From the NCBI GenBank assembly GCA_018222695.1, contig JAAEZV010000008.1, positions 1 through 18,202 of the forward strand: a DNA stretch of 18,202 nt, given 5' to 3'. Each line of letters opens with the position of its first letter. The stretch's first letter is position 1. Made by a program: the position numbers and the translations under genes. Under the pieces are notes generated by a model, which did no database searches, had not been told where the DNA came from, and saw only the letters and a list, made by a program, of their open reading frames with translations. Origin of the DNA: Gammaproteobacteria bacterium (GTDB lineage Bacteria; Pseudomonadota; Gammaproteobacteria; Pseudomonadales; Halieaceae). This document shows, piece after piece, positions 1 to 7,659 of the stretch.

Positions 1-581
1 TGTGCCGCCGCGCTGATTTCCCCCGCCTTTCTCATGACACGAATTTCCGCTGCAGATTTGATCAGGCGCTGCTCATGTAGCAGAAAAGCCAGATCGGTAA
101 AGTCAGCCGGTGGCGCCGCTCCGGAGCGCACCAGCCTGCGGATCTGGTTCACCCACCCCATCACGCGTTGGTCAAACACATCGTCGTGACCCATGGAGTA
201 ATAAATGCGTTGCGTGCCCTCGATCAAGCCGGGGAGGATTTCGTCGAGGTCGTCTATCGGAAAGGCGTCATCAACTCCGAGATAGGCAACCGCACCCTCC
301 GGGCCAAGGCGGTAGCCGTTCCACAGCTCCATCTCCGGATCACGCTCTCTGCAGAACAAGACAACTTGACCCTGTCGACGTCCGGGTACCAACACAAGCA
401 CTGCATCCGGTTCTTCAAAGCCTGTGAGATAGAACAAATCACTATTCTGCCGGAAGGGATATTCCGTATCGCGGCTGCGGGTCACCTCGCGCGCACCGGG
501 AATGATCGCAATGCTCTGGCGATCCATCATCGCCATCAGTTTCTTGCGGCGGCGGGTGAATTCAGCTTTGGAGATTTTCAC
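1..581 (-). CDS. pepP: Xaa-Pro aminopeptidase (aminopeptidase P), N-terminal part, cut by window edge
   Basis: Aminopeptidase P is a cytoplasmic metallopeptidase that removes an N-terminal residue when proline is second. About 193 N-terminal residues are present and the frame runs off the left edge. The translation holds the characteristic creatinase-like N-terminal signature: IIPGA, then RSRDTEYPFRQNSDLFYLTG and EEPDAVLVLVPG. These lie at about residues 26-65. The metal-binding pita-bread domain lies outside the window. I chose the GTG at 581 because AGGA sits 8 nt upstream and the family signature begins soon after it. The start overlaps the end of the upstream UPF0149 gene by 20 nt, so the pair is probably translationally coupled. 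The pairing of pepP with a ygfB-type gene is standard in gammaproteobacteria (established knowledge). No defect is seen in the visible part. Confidence 0.93.
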   Translation of the reverse strand, partial: MKISKAEFTRRRKKLMAMMDRQSIAIIPGAREVTRSRDTEYPFRQNSDLFYLTGFEEPDAVLVLVPGRRQGQVVLFCRERDPEMELWNGYRLGPEGAVAYLGVDDAFPIDDLDEILPGLIEGTQRIYYSMGHDDVFDQRVMGWVNQIRRLVRSGAAPPADFTDLAFLLHEQRLIKSAAEIRVMRKAGEISAAA

Positions 582-1131
582 TGTTGTCTTCCTGTAAAGA
601 TTGCGCCTCATTGACGATGTTAATCGCCGCAAAGCGAATGTATTCGATGATGTCTTCGAGTTGACGCTCTGCGTCTTCAGAATCGCCCTCCTCGGTGTCG
701 ACCTGGGCAATTGCCGCCATATCCTTGAGCGCCTCTGCAGTCATGGTCGGGATGGGTTCACCCGCCGCCTCTCTCAGCGTAATGCCCTGAGTAAATCCCG
801 ATAAGAACCCCCGGCTCCATTCAGAAATCGACAGCAGACGCTCCTCCAGTGAGCCGTCGTCCTCCGGCAGCAAGGGCTGAAAGGTATAGTCAGCATCCTG
901 TATCGCAGACAACGTTGCCAGGCTCAGGCGAGACACAAAATCGACAATCTCACCCGTGAGATCAATGGCAAGCGCTTTCTCCAACGCAGCGACCGTCGCC
1001 GAAAAATGATGTTCCGTGTGCGGGCTGAATCCGGCCCCTAACAAACCAGCCATCGCACCATGCAGCGCGGAGGGATTCACTGTCAGGCCGGCGTTGAAAA
1101 GACTATCCGCCGCATCTTCCCAGGACGGCAT
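562..1131 (-). CDS. UPF0149 (YgfB/YecA-like) family protein
   Basis: This is a small acidic, probably cytoplasmic protein of the UPF0149 family, about 189 aa from the ATG at 1131. Family features include LHGAMAGLLGAG near the N-terminus, a central SEWSRGFLSGFTQGI segment, and a C-terminal acidic helix containing LEDIIEYIRFAAINIV, which closely resembles the end of E. coli YgfB. The biochemical role is not firmly established. It lies directly upstream of and overlaps pepP, and is divergent from the zapB-like/zapA genes. The start is uncertain. The reading frame is open upstream to an ATG at 1254, but that extension would cross the -35 of the divergent promoter and has no family resemblance. 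A GTG at 1164 with GAGGA 10 nt upstream is a real alternative. The ATG at 1131 has only a weak, very close GAAG. Confidence 0.88.
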   Translation of the reverse strand: MPSWEDAADSLFNAGLTVNPSALHGAMAGLLGAGFSPHTEHHFSATVAALEKALAIDLTGEIVDFVSRLSLATLSAIQDADYTFQPLLPEDDGSLEERLLSISEWSRGFLSGFTQGITLREAAGEPIPTMTAEALKDMAAIAQVDTEEGDSEDAERQLEDIIEYIRFAAINIVNEAQSLQEDNSENLQS

Positions 1132-1253
1132 ATCTTCAAAGGCGCCAAGTGCATCAAGAAACACGGTGAGAACGTCCTCGGTTGAAATAAACAACAGGCT
1201 GTGAACATTGAGCCGCGCTGACTCGGATGCAACCGGCCAGCGGACAGATCGCA

Positions 1254-1283
1254 TTGACCCAGCGAAACAACGGGCATTATAGT
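1254..1283 (+). promoter_or_regulatory. Candidate sigma70 promoter for zapB-like-zapA
   Basis: TTGACC (1254-1259) and TATAGT (1278-1283) are separated by 18 nt, each matching 5 of 6 consensus bases. Transcription would start near 1290, about 25 nt before the GTG of the zapB-like gene. The site lies in the divergent gap between the UPF0149 gene and the zapB-like gene. It is called from the sequence alone. Confidence 0.6.
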
Positions 1284-1314
1284 GCTGGCTTGCTCCTAAC
1301 GCAGTGTACCTTCC

Positions 1315-1524
1315 GTGGCTGACAACCTCATCCAGGCGCTAGAAAAAAAAGTAAACGACCTGATCGAACTCAGCCGCGAGTTGAATCGTGAAAATCGCGC
1401 TCTGAAGCTTCGTGCTGCAGAACTGCAAAGAGAGCGCAGAGAGCTGCTGGAGCGACAACGACTTGCCAGCGAACACGTAGAAAATTCGCTTGCCAGACTG
1501 CGCTCTTTGGATGGTAGCGCGTGA
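1315..1524 (+). CDS. ZapB-like small coiled-coil protein (TIGR02449 type)
   Basis: This is a 69-residue protein that is nearly all charged heptad-type coiled coil (for example LIELSRELNRENRALKLRAA at about 17-36), with no signal peptide or membrane segment. Proteins of this size and composition immediately upstream of zapA are the TIGR02449 family of gammaproteobacteria (established knowledge, recalled). By shape and context it is probably a ZapB-like divisome accessory factor, but that function is inference. The start is the GTG at 1315. It lacks a clear Shine-Dalgarno sequence, but starting there places the coiled coil at the N-terminus as in relatives. The stop overlaps the zapA start in a GTGA (1521-1524), indicating translational coupling. 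Confidence 0.8.
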   Translation: MADNLIQALEKKVNDLIELSRELNRENRALKLRAAELQRERRELLERQRLASEHVENSLARLRSLDGSA

Positions 1525-1838
1525 GTCGGCCCAACACCGTCAGCGTCGATATCCTCGACAAGGAATATCAGGTGGCGTGCCCTCCCGACGAGGAAGCCGG
1601 TTTGACTCAGGCGGCACGATATCTGGATCAGCACATGCGCGATATTCGCTCAACCGGTAAGGTCATCGGGCTAGAGCGCGTTGCCATCATGGCGGCGTTG
1701 AATATTAGCCACGAACTGCTGGCGCTAAAGACCGGGGACAACCCCATCGAGACCAGTGAGGAGCAGGAGCGACTTTCCGCGCTGAACAGTCAGCTCGATG
1801 AGGTGCTTTACCAGCTCCGACAACTTGAGATTAACTGA
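1521..1838 (+). CDS. zapA: Cell division protein ZapA
   Basis: ZapA binds FtsZ and promotes bundling of protofilaments at the Z-ring in the cytoplasm. The 105-residue length fits the family. The N-terminal beta domain reads NTVSVDILDKEYQVACPPDEE (first 20 from about residue 5), followed by the conserved segment with LDQHMRDIRSTGKVIGLERVA and AALNISHELL. A C-terminal coiled coil starts at about residue 76. The start is the GTG at 1521, overlapping the TGA of the upstream zapB-like gene by 4 nt. The 6S RNA follows within about 25 nt of the stop, as in E. coli and Pseudomonas. Confidence 0.93.
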   Translation: MSRPNTVSVDILDKEYQVACPPDEEAGLTQAARYLDQHMRDIRSTGKVIGLERVAIMAALNISHELLALKTGDNPIETSEEQERLSALNSQLDEVLYQLRQLEIN

Positions 1839-1852
1839 ACCTCTCATTGGGC

Positions 1853-1858
1853 TATACT
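1853..1858 (+). promoter_or_regulatory. Candidate -10 element of the 6S RNA gene
   Basis: TATACT at 1853-1858 lies 14 nt after the zapA stop, with a predicted start near 1865, at the beginning of the 6S homology. No good -35 is found at 16-18 nt spacing (the nearest TTGAGA is 22 nt upstream), so the promoter is only partly supported. Confidence 0.4.
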
Positions 1859-1864
1859 GGGACC

Positions 1865-2045
1865 GGCCTGAAGTATTCGCCAGACGATTTGTCCTCGAGC
1901 CGATAATGCAGTACCCGGAGGTCACTTCCGCGACTGTTGAGCAAGCCTGGCCAGAACCGGGAAGCCTGAAGTCGCGTGGTGGTCACCACCTTGAGCCGCA
2001 AGGGTTCAAGGGCCTATTCGTCAGCGGTACCGCGGGTCATTTTTT
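1865..2045 (+). ncRNA. ssrS: 6S RNA
   Basis: 6S RNA is a roughly 180-nt regulator that mimics an open promoter and sequesters sigma70-RNA polymerase in stationary phase. Two stretches match known 6S RNAs well: GAGCCGATAATGC at 1897-1909 (compare GAGCCGATA in E. coli and Pseudomonas), and the hairpin CCTTGAGCCGCAAGGGTTCAAGG ending near 2011 (first 20 from 1989), close to the CCTTGAACC...GGTTCAAGG hairpin of E. coli. An 8-T run ends the region at 2047. The position between zapA and fau is the canonical locus. The 5' end is set from the TATACT at 1853 and the distance to the conserved motif. Both ends are approximate to within about 8 nt. Confidence 0.88.
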
Positions 2046-2092
2046 TTCCGCTCCTCTTGTTCCTCGAACATCTGCATATCAATGTAGCTGCC

Positions 2093-2671
2093 ATGACCGG
2101 CACCTCTGACACGGTGCTGGAAAAACGCAGTCTGCGACGCCGCCTGCGGTCAGACCGAGATGCATTGACTGCGGCCCAGCGGGCCGACTGCGCGAAACAC
2201 GCCCTAGAGCATCTGGTTACTTGGGGGCCCTGGACCACCGCCACACTGATTGGCAGCTATCTGCCACATGAATCGGAATTTGATCCCACGCTGTTGGCAC
2301 AGGCAGCGCGTGCTCGAGGTGCTGACATTGTCTGCCCGCGGGTGAATGGCAAATTCATGTCATTTCACGATTGGCAGGTGGGTGACGGCACGGAGGAAAC
2401 CATTGGCGGCGTTCTGCAGCCGCTGGCGGCGGCCCCGGCTGTCGATGCAGCCACCATTGATTTATTCCTGACGCCCCTGTTGGGGTGCGGTGATAGTGGT
2501 ATGCGGCTGGGGTACGGCGGCGGCTTTTACGACCGACTGTTTGCGCAGGTTGGTGGTCTCAGACTAGGAGTGGGTTTTGCGCTGCAGCGCGTGAGTGATT
2601 GGGAGAGCGAAGCCCACGATCAGCGACTGGACGGGTTTTTGAGCGAGGAAGGCCTGACCTTGTTCGAATAA
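2093..2671 (+). CDS. fau: 5-formyltetrahydrofolate cyclo-ligase (YgfA)
   Basis: This enzyme converts 5-formyltetrahydrofolate to 5,10-methenyltetrahydrofolate with ATP in the cytosol. The protein is 192 aa, a normal length. The family signature GMRLGYGGGFYDRL lies at residues 136-149, the N-terminus has the basic helix KRSLRRRLRSDRDALT, and IGSYLPHESEFDP (53-65) matches the substrate-binding strand region. I chose the ATG at 2093 because upstream codons in this frame lie inside the 6S RNA gene and encode nothing family-like. The Shine-Dalgarno sequence is weak. It lies about 50 nt downstream of the 6S RNA, the conserved ssrS-ygfA arrangement in which the two are often co-transcribed. Confidence 0.92.
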   Translation: MTGTSDTVLEKRSLRRRLRSDRDALTAAQRADCAKHALEHLVTWGPWTTATLIGSYLPHESEFDPTLLAQAARARGADIVCPRVNGKFMSFHDWQVGDGTEETIGGVLQPLAAAPAVDAATIDLFLTPLLGCGDSGMRLGYGGGFYDRLFAQVGGLRLGVGFALQRVSDWESEAHDQRLDGFLSEEGLTLFE

Positions 2672-2684
2672 ATCCAGAGGGGCC

Positions 2685-2729
2685 TTAGACTTGGCTAATG
2701 TGAGGACAGGCATGCAGCCCGAGGTCTAA
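2685..2729. repeat. Weak inverted repeat between convergent fau and ilvA
   Basis: TTAGAC at 2685-2690 pairs with GTCTAA at 2724-2729, with one or two further pairs possible, around a loop of about 33 nt. It lies between two convergent stop codons, where a bidirectional terminator is expected. However, the stem is short and there is no real T-tract, so termination here is only a guess. Confidence 0.25.
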
Positions 2730-2731
2730 AT

Positions 2732-4258
2732 TTACTCTGCTGGGCCAAGGTATTCGCGGTAAGCGGGGTTGTCGGTCTCCTCCCAAAAACGGTATCCCAA
2801 CCGATTCAACGCTTTTCTCAGGGCGGCACGTTTGCCCTCGGGTACCTGCATGCCCACCAGAATGCGCCCAAAAGCAGCACCATGATTCCGGTAATGGAAC
2901 AGTGAAATACTGTATTCGTTGCCAAGCACCGTAAGGAACTGAAGCAGGCTGCCGGGCCGCTCCGGAAACTCCACCCGAAAAACCATTTCATCACTGATGT
3001 CCTCGGAGAGGCGTCCGCCCACCATATGCCTCAGGTGCAACTTAGCCGTCTCGTTATCGGTCATATCCAACACCCGATAACCCTTTTCTCTCAGCGCATC
3101 CTGCAAGGCATCCAGACTCTCATCCCCCGGCGTGACGGTGAGACCGACAAACACTCTCGCCTCGGCAGCCGTCTCGTATCGGTAGTTGAACTCAGTCACA
3201 TTGCGCTTGCCGATGGCATTACAAAAAGCCTTGAAGGCACCGGGCCGCTCTGGGATCGTCACGCTGAGCACCGCCTCGCGCCGCTCACCAATCTCTGTCC
3301 GCTCTGAGATGTAGCGCAGCCGGTCGAAGTTGGTATTGGCGCCGCTGACGGTCGCCGCCATCGAAGCGCCCTTCACATCGTGTTCCGCCGAGTACTTCTT
3401 CATGCCGGCTACCGCTAGCGCGCCCGCCGGCTCGGCAATCGCGCGGGTATCCTCGAAAATGTCTTTCACAGCGGCACAGATTTCATCGGTGCTCACCGTG
3501 ATCACGTCATCAACGCACTCGCGAATGAGCCGAAAGGTCTCCTTACCGACCTGTGCCACTGCGCAACCATCGGCGAAAAGCCCCACCTCGCGCAGCGTGA
3601 CGCGACGACCTTTTTCCAAGGCAGCCTGAACACAGGCAGCGTCCTCCGGCTCTACGCCAATAATTCGGGTGTGTGGCCAGACATACCGCAAATAGGCAGC
3701 CATGCCGGCCAGCAATCCGCCGCCGCCGCAACAGACAAACACATAATCCAGCGGCTGCTGGGCTTGTCTTACCAGCTCAACTGCCACTGTGCCCTGACCG
3801 GCAATCACGTCGGGGTCATCGAAGGGGTGAATAAAGGTGAAGCCTTCCGATTCTGTTAGCGCCCGGGCCCGCACAGCGGCCTCATCAAAAGAGTCACCAT
3901 GCATCACCACTTTAGCGCCCAGCGCCTTAACCGCATCCACCTTGATCAGGGGCGTGGTGACGGGCATGACGATCGTTGCTTTGATCCCCAGCTTAGAAGC
4001 TGCTAGCGCGACCCCTTGCGCGTGATTGCCGGCCGAAGCGGCCACGACGCCCGCGGCTCGGGCGGCTTCGTCGAGGTTAACCATCTTGTTATAGGCGCCA
4101 CGACACTTAAAGGAAAAGACAGGCTGCAAGTCCTCCCGCTTCAGGAAGGCCTGATTGCCCAGACGCCCCGACAGCAACGGCGCGGCATCCAAAGGCGTCT
4201 CCCGCGCCACGTCGTAGACCTGCGCGTTGAGAATGCGTTTGATGTAGGACTGTGCCAT
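2732..4258 (-). CDS. ilvA: Threonine dehydratase, biosynthetic
   Basis: IlvA deaminates threonine to 2-oxobutyrate with PLP, the first committed step of isoleucine synthesis. The protein is 508 aa, near the usual 500-515. The catalytic domain shows the PLP-lysine motif SFKCRGAYNK (Lys51), SAGNHAQG (75-82) and the phosphate-binding loop GGGGLLAG (178-185). Two C-terminal ACT-like regulatory modules begin near 326 (EAVLSVTIPERPGAF) and near 424 (EMVFRVEFPERPGSL). The double module distinguishes the isoleucine-feedback-regulated biosynthetic enzyme from the short catabolic TdcB type. The ATG at 4258 has no strong Shine-Dalgarno sequence but gives the standard N-terminus. It is convergent with fau and follows fba on the same strand with a 105-nt gap, so it may have its own promoter (a TATGAT lies in the gap). 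Confidence 0.96.
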   Translation of the reverse strand: MAQSYIKRILNAQVYDVARETPLDAAPLLSGRLGNQAFLKREDLQPVFSFKCRGAYNKMVNLDEAARAAGVVAASAGNHAQGVALAASKLGIKATIVMPVTTPLIKVDAVKALGAKVVMHGDSFDEAAVRARALTESEGFTFIHPFDDPDVIAGQGTVAVELVRQAQQPLDYVFVCCGGGGLLAGMAAYLRYVWPHTRIIGVEPEDAACVQAALEKGRRVTLREVGLFADGCAVAQVGKETFRLIRECVDDVITVSTDEICAAVKDIFEDTRAIAEPAGALAVAGMKKYSAEHDVKGASMAATVSGANTNFDRLRYISERTEIGERREAVLSVTIPERPGAFKAFCNAIGKRNVTEFNYRYETAAEARVFVGLTVTPGDESLDALQDALREKGYRVLDMTDNETAKLHLRHMVGGRLSEDISDEMVFRVEFPERPGSLLQFLTVLGNEYSISLFHYRNHGAAFGRILVGMQVPEGKRAALRKALNRLGYRFWEETDNPAYREYLGPAE

Positions 4259-4363
4259 CTGTTCAGTGTGCCGCCGAAAAACCCGAGATCATACGGCCTA
4301 GGGGCCGGCAACACACGGTCGGTACTTGGCAAAATGCCCACTCAGCGAGTGATGGGGCCCGCG

Positions 4364-5404
4364 CTATGCGGCGTAACGCGCCTGCATATCAGCGAGTGAC
4401 AGAGGCTGAATCTTGGATGCATTGCCCGCGGTGCCAAACGCCTCATATCGATCAACACAAATCGCTTTCATGGCCTCAAGACTGGCGGCTAGATATTTGC
4501 GTGGGTCAAATTCAGCGGGGTGCTCCGCCAGAAAACGTCGAATCGATCCTGTGGAGGCAAGACGCAAATCAGTGTCGATGTTGACCTTCCGCACCCCGTG
4601 CTTGATCCCCTCAACCACCTGCTCAACGGGCACGCCGTAGGTCTCAGGGATCTCCCCCCCGAATTCGTTGATGACCGCCAACCAGTCCTGAGGGACAGCT
4701 GACGAGCCGTGCATCACGAGATGCGTGTTGGGAATGCGGGAGTGAATCGCCTTGATGCGATCCATCGCCAGAATATCGCCTGTTGGCGGACGCGTGAACT
4801 TGTAGGCGCCGTGGCTCGTGCCACAGGCAATTGCCAGGGCGTCTACACCGGTGTCCGCAACAAATTGCGCTGCCTCTTCTGGATCGGTCAGCAGCTGGTC
4901 GTGACTGAGTTTGCCCGCAGCGCCAATACCGTCCTCTTCACCGGCCTCTCCGGTTTCCAGTGAACCGAGACAGCCAATCTCCCCCTCAACCGACACGCCA
5001 CACGCATGTGCCATGTCCACAACTCGGCGGGTCACCCCGGCGTTGTAGTCATAATCCATGGGCGTTTTACCGTCCTCCCCGAGGGAACCATCCATCATCA
5101 CGGAGCTGAATCCGAGCTGGATAGAGCGCTGGCATACGCCGGGCGAGGTGCCATGATCCTGGTGCACTACGACCGGGACATGAGGAAACTCGGCCATGGC
5201 CGCCTCCATCAGTGCCCGGAGAAAAGGCGCTCCCGCGTATTTTCTTGCGCCGGCACTCGCCTGCATAATCACCGGCGAATCGGTCTGGTCGGCAGCCTCC
5301 ATAATGGCGCGCGTCTGCTCAAGATTATTGACGTTGAACGCCGGCACGCCGTAACCGTGCTCAGCGGCATGGTCCAATAATTGCCTCAAGCTGATCAGTG
5401 CCAT
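4364..5404 (-). CDS. fba: Fructose-bisphosphate aldolase, class II (Calvin-cycle subtype)
   Basis: This enzyme reversibly condenses dihydroxyacetone phosphate and glyceraldehyde-3-phosphate to fructose-1,6-bisphosphate. It is zinc-dependent and cytosolic. The protein is 346 aa. Zinc and catalytic motifs are HQDHG (81-85, with catalytic Asp83 and zinc ligand His84), EGEIG (140-144), CGTSHGAYK (194-202, His198) and MHGSS (231-235, His232). NIDTDLR (275-281) forms the substrate-phosphate site. HQDHG and the overall length point to the class IIB 'Calvin cycle' subfamily, which is also common in heterotrophs. No RuBisCO or phosphoribulokinase gene is present here. The ATG at 5404 has AGAGGG about 8 nt upstream. 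It is the last gene of the tkt-epd-pgk-fba run. Confidence 0.96.
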   Translation of the reverse strand: MALISLRQLLDHAAEHGYGVPAFNVNNLEQTRAIMEAADQTDSPVIMQASAGARKYAGAPFLRALMEAAMAEFPHVPVVVHQDHGTSPGVCQRSIQLGFSSVMMDGSLGEDGKTPMDYDYNAGVTRRVVDMAHACGVSVEGEIGCLGSLETGEAGEEDGIGAAGKLSHDQLLTDPEEAAQFVADTGVDALAIACGTSHGAYKFTRPPTGDILAMDRIKAIHSRIPNTHLVMHGSSAVPQDWLAVINEFGGEIPETYGVPVEQVVEGIKHGVRKVNIDTDLRLASTGSIRRFLAEHPAEFDPRKYLAASLEAMKAICVDRYEAFGTAGNASKIQPLSLADMQARYAA

Positions 5405-5462
5405 GTGTGGTCCCTCTTGTGTCGTTTTTGGCGCTGGCTTATCGGCCGTTGCGCTCGTTCAC

Positions 5463-6611
5463 CTATGCGCGGGCTTTCAATGCTGCAACCGCCGGTAGTT
5501 CCTTGCCCTCAACATACTCCAGAAAAGCGCCGCCGCCAGTGGAGATATAGGATACCGCGTCGGCCACGCCAAACTGATCGATGGCCGCGAGCGTGTCGCC
5601 GCCGCCCGCCAGAGAAAAAGCGTCGCTCGATGCGATAGCCTCCGCCAGCACCTGCGTGCCGTTGGCAAAGGCCTCCTGCTCAAAGACACCGAGCGGGCCG
5701 TTCCATAAAATCGTTGCCGCTTGCTGAATGCGCTCTGCAATACCTGCGGCCGTCTTCGGGCCAACATCCAGAATCATCTCCTGCTCCGTCACCTCCGCGG
5801 CGAGCTTCACCTGAGCTCGGTGACCCTCGTCGATGCCCGGCGCCACCACCACATCGAGGGGCAGGGGAATATCGACCTTATCCATGAGCCGCCGGGCTGT
5901 CTCAATCAGATCCCATTCACACAGTGACTGGCCAACCGGGTATCCCGCGGCCGCGAGGAAAGTGTTGGCGATACCTCCGCCCACGACCAGACTGTCACAC
6001 CGCTTGGAGAGCTGATCCAGCACCTCCAGCTTGGTCGATACCTTGGAGCCGCCAACAACCGCGAGCATCGGTTTTTGCGCCCCGGTGAGCGCGCGCTCCA
6101 GCGCCGTCAGTTCAGCATGGAGCAGGGGCCCCGCACACGCCACTGGGGCACTATGCACCACGCCGTGGGTTGAGGCCTGCGCCCGGTGTGCCGTACCAAA
6201 GGCATCCATTACAAACACGTCACACAGCGACGCGTAATCAGCAGACAGCGCAGCATCGTCGGCCGCTTCACCGATATTGAAACGCACATTCTCCAGCAAC
6301 ACGACATCGCCCGGCAGCGGCGCAACCTGTCGCCATTCGGTCGCCAACAACACATCGCGCCCGAGGAGCTCAGCCAGTCGTCGAGCAATGGGCGCCATAG
6401 ACGCGTCCTCGCTCCATTCGCCCTCCGTTGGACGGCCAAGATGTGACATCACAATGACTGCCGCACCTTGCTCAAGCGCCGCCAGTATCGAGGGCGCCGC
6501 CGCGCGCAATCTCGCGTCGTTGGCGATCTCACCCTCCCGCAAAGGCACGTTCAAATCTTCTCTGATCAGCACACGGCGACCGGTGAGATCGAGCTCACTC
6601 ATCAATCTCAC
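5463..6611 (-). CDS. pgk: Phosphoglycerate kinase
   Basis: Pgk interconverts 1,3-bisphosphoglycerate + ADP and 3-phosphoglycerate + ATP in glycolysis/gluconeogenesis. The protein is 382 aa from the chosen GTG. It has the N-domain substrate loop REDLNVP (about 17-23), SHLGRP (56-61), GGSKVSTK (187-194), NGPLGVFE (304-311), and the nucleotide-binding GGGDT (336-340) and STGGGA (357-362). I prefer the GTG at 6611 to the ATG at 6602. GGAGGG lies 6 nt upstream of the GTG, the GTG overlaps the epd stop as GTGA, and the extra residues VRL before MSELDL match the N-terminal spacing of pseudomonad Pgk as I recall it. A 58-nt gap separates it from fba. Confidence 0.95.
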   Translation of the reverse strand: MRLMSELDLTGRRVLIREDLNVPLREGEIANDARLRAAAPSILAALEQGAAVIVMSHLGRPTEGEWSEDASMAPIARRLAELLGRDVLLATEWRQVAPLPGDVVLLENVRFNIGEAADDAALSADYASLCDVFVMDAFGTAHRAQASTHGVVHSAPVACAGPLLHAELTALERALTGAQKPMLAVVGGSKVSTKLEVLDQLSKRCDSLVVGGGIANTFLAAAGYPVGQSLCEWDLIETARRLMDKVDIPLPLDVVVAPGIDEGHRAQVKLAAEVTEQEMILDVGPKTAAGIAERIQQAATILWNGPLGVFEQEAFANGTQVLAEAIASSDAFSLAGGGDTLAAIDQFGVADAVSYISTGGGAFLEYVEGKELPAVAALKARA

Positions 6612-7657
6612 TGTGTGCCCTCCGCCGCCGAAGGCCGGGCAGCGCCGATGAGCTGCTCCCATGCCAGTGCCACATCAATCATGCGACTGGCATAGGCCCA
6701 CTCGTTGTCGAACCAAATCAAGATTTTCGCGAGTCGGCCTGCCGCCACCTGTGTCTGCTGAGCATCGACGATCGCCGATGCCGCTTCCCCGGCGAAATCA
6801 CAGGAGGCCAAGGGCTCGAGGGAATAGTCCAATACACCTGACAAGCTTCCCTCTGCCGCTTCCCGGAGGGAGGCATTGATGCTCTCAATGTCACAGGCAC
6901 GCTCAGTCGCCACCGTTAACTCAATTGCCGACACCTTGGTTGTGGGAACCCGGAGCGCGTGGGCAGACAGCTTGCCGGCCAGCGCCGGCAGTATGCGCTC
7001 TATGCCGACCGCGAGCCCCGTATCAACGGGAATAATCGACTGGGAAGACGCACGGGTTTTGCGCAAGTCCGTGTGGTGATAGGCGTCGAGAACCGGCTGA
7101 TCATTCATTAGCGAGTGGATGGTGGTGATCGTAGCCGCCTCAATGCCAAATGCCTGAGACAAGGTCGACAACACGGGCACCACCGCATTAGTGGTGCAGG
7201 ATGCCGCCGAGACAACGTCCATATCAGCGGTTAGCGCTTGGTCGTTCACACCAAAGACGATGGTGGCATCGACATCGGATTCAGCCGGGTGCGAAAACAA
7301 CACTCTCCCCGCGCCCGCATCTAGGTGTTGCTCGGCAGTGGCGCGGTCAGTAAACGCACCGGTGCATTCAAAGACCAGATCAATGCCAAGTGCCTGCCAG
7401 GGCAACGCCGACACCTCTGGCACATGGCTCAGGGGAACCAGTAACTGATCAATTGCCAGCAGCTCCCCAGAGCGGGCGATGCGCCCGGGGTAACGTCCGT
7501 AATTGGAGTCGTAGCGTGCAAGGTGAACCACGGTATCGGCATCCGCTATCTCATTAATGGCCGCAAGTTCCAGACGCGCGCGCGCATCTTCCCGGGAGTG
7601 GTAGACACGCAGGAGCGTTCGCCCGACTCGCCCAAAGCCATTGATCGCAAAACGCAT
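6608..7657 (-). CDS. epd: Erythrose-4-phosphate / glyceraldehyde-3-phosphate dehydrogenase family (Epd-like)
   Basis: This is an NAD-dependent phosphorylating aldehyde dehydrogenase of the GAPDH superfamily, 349 aa. The Rossmann motif INGFGRVGR is at 5-13, the catalytic SCTTN has Cys154 and the general-base His is His181. Epd-like features are INEIADAD (35-42), [17 protein letters not shown] (178-194) in place of the usual GAPDH TVHAxTxxQ, and [15 protein letters not shown] (205-219). The neighbours tkt, pgk and fba also match the epd operon of other gammaproteobacteria. Epd makes 4-phosphoerythronate for PLP synthesis. If this is the only GAPDH in the genome it may serve glycolysis instead, and the window cannot decide. 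The residue after TTN is Ala, where Cys is usual. The ATG at 7657 lies 2 nt after the tkt stop. Confidence 0.85.
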   Translation of the reverse strand: MRFAINGFGRVGRTLLRVYHSREDARARLELAAINEIADADTVVHLARYDSNYGRYPGRIARSGELLAIDQLLVPLSHVPEVSALPWQALGIDLVFECTGAFTDRATAEQHLDAGAGRVLFSHPAESDVDATIVFGVNDQALTADMDVVSAASCTTNAVVPVLSTLSQAFGIEAATITTIHSLMNDQPVLDAYHHTDLRKTRASSQSIIPVDTGLAVGIERILPALAGKLSAHALRVPTTKVSAIELTVATERACDIESINASLREAAEGSLSGVLDYSLEPLASCDFAGEAASAIVDAQQTQVAAGRLAKILIWFDNEWAYASRMIDVALAWEQLIGAARPSAAEGTQ

Positions 7658-7659
7658 GG

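Noticed and set aside
1976..2092. N-terminal extension of fau by 39 codons
   Set aside because: It would be encoded inside the 6S RNA gene and its T-rich end, and has no resemblance to the enzyme family.
4259..4363. Terminator or promoter in the fba-ilvA gap
   Set aside because: A TATGAT is present on the minus strand but has no acceptable -35, and no hairpin with a T-tract was found. Too weak to list as a feature.
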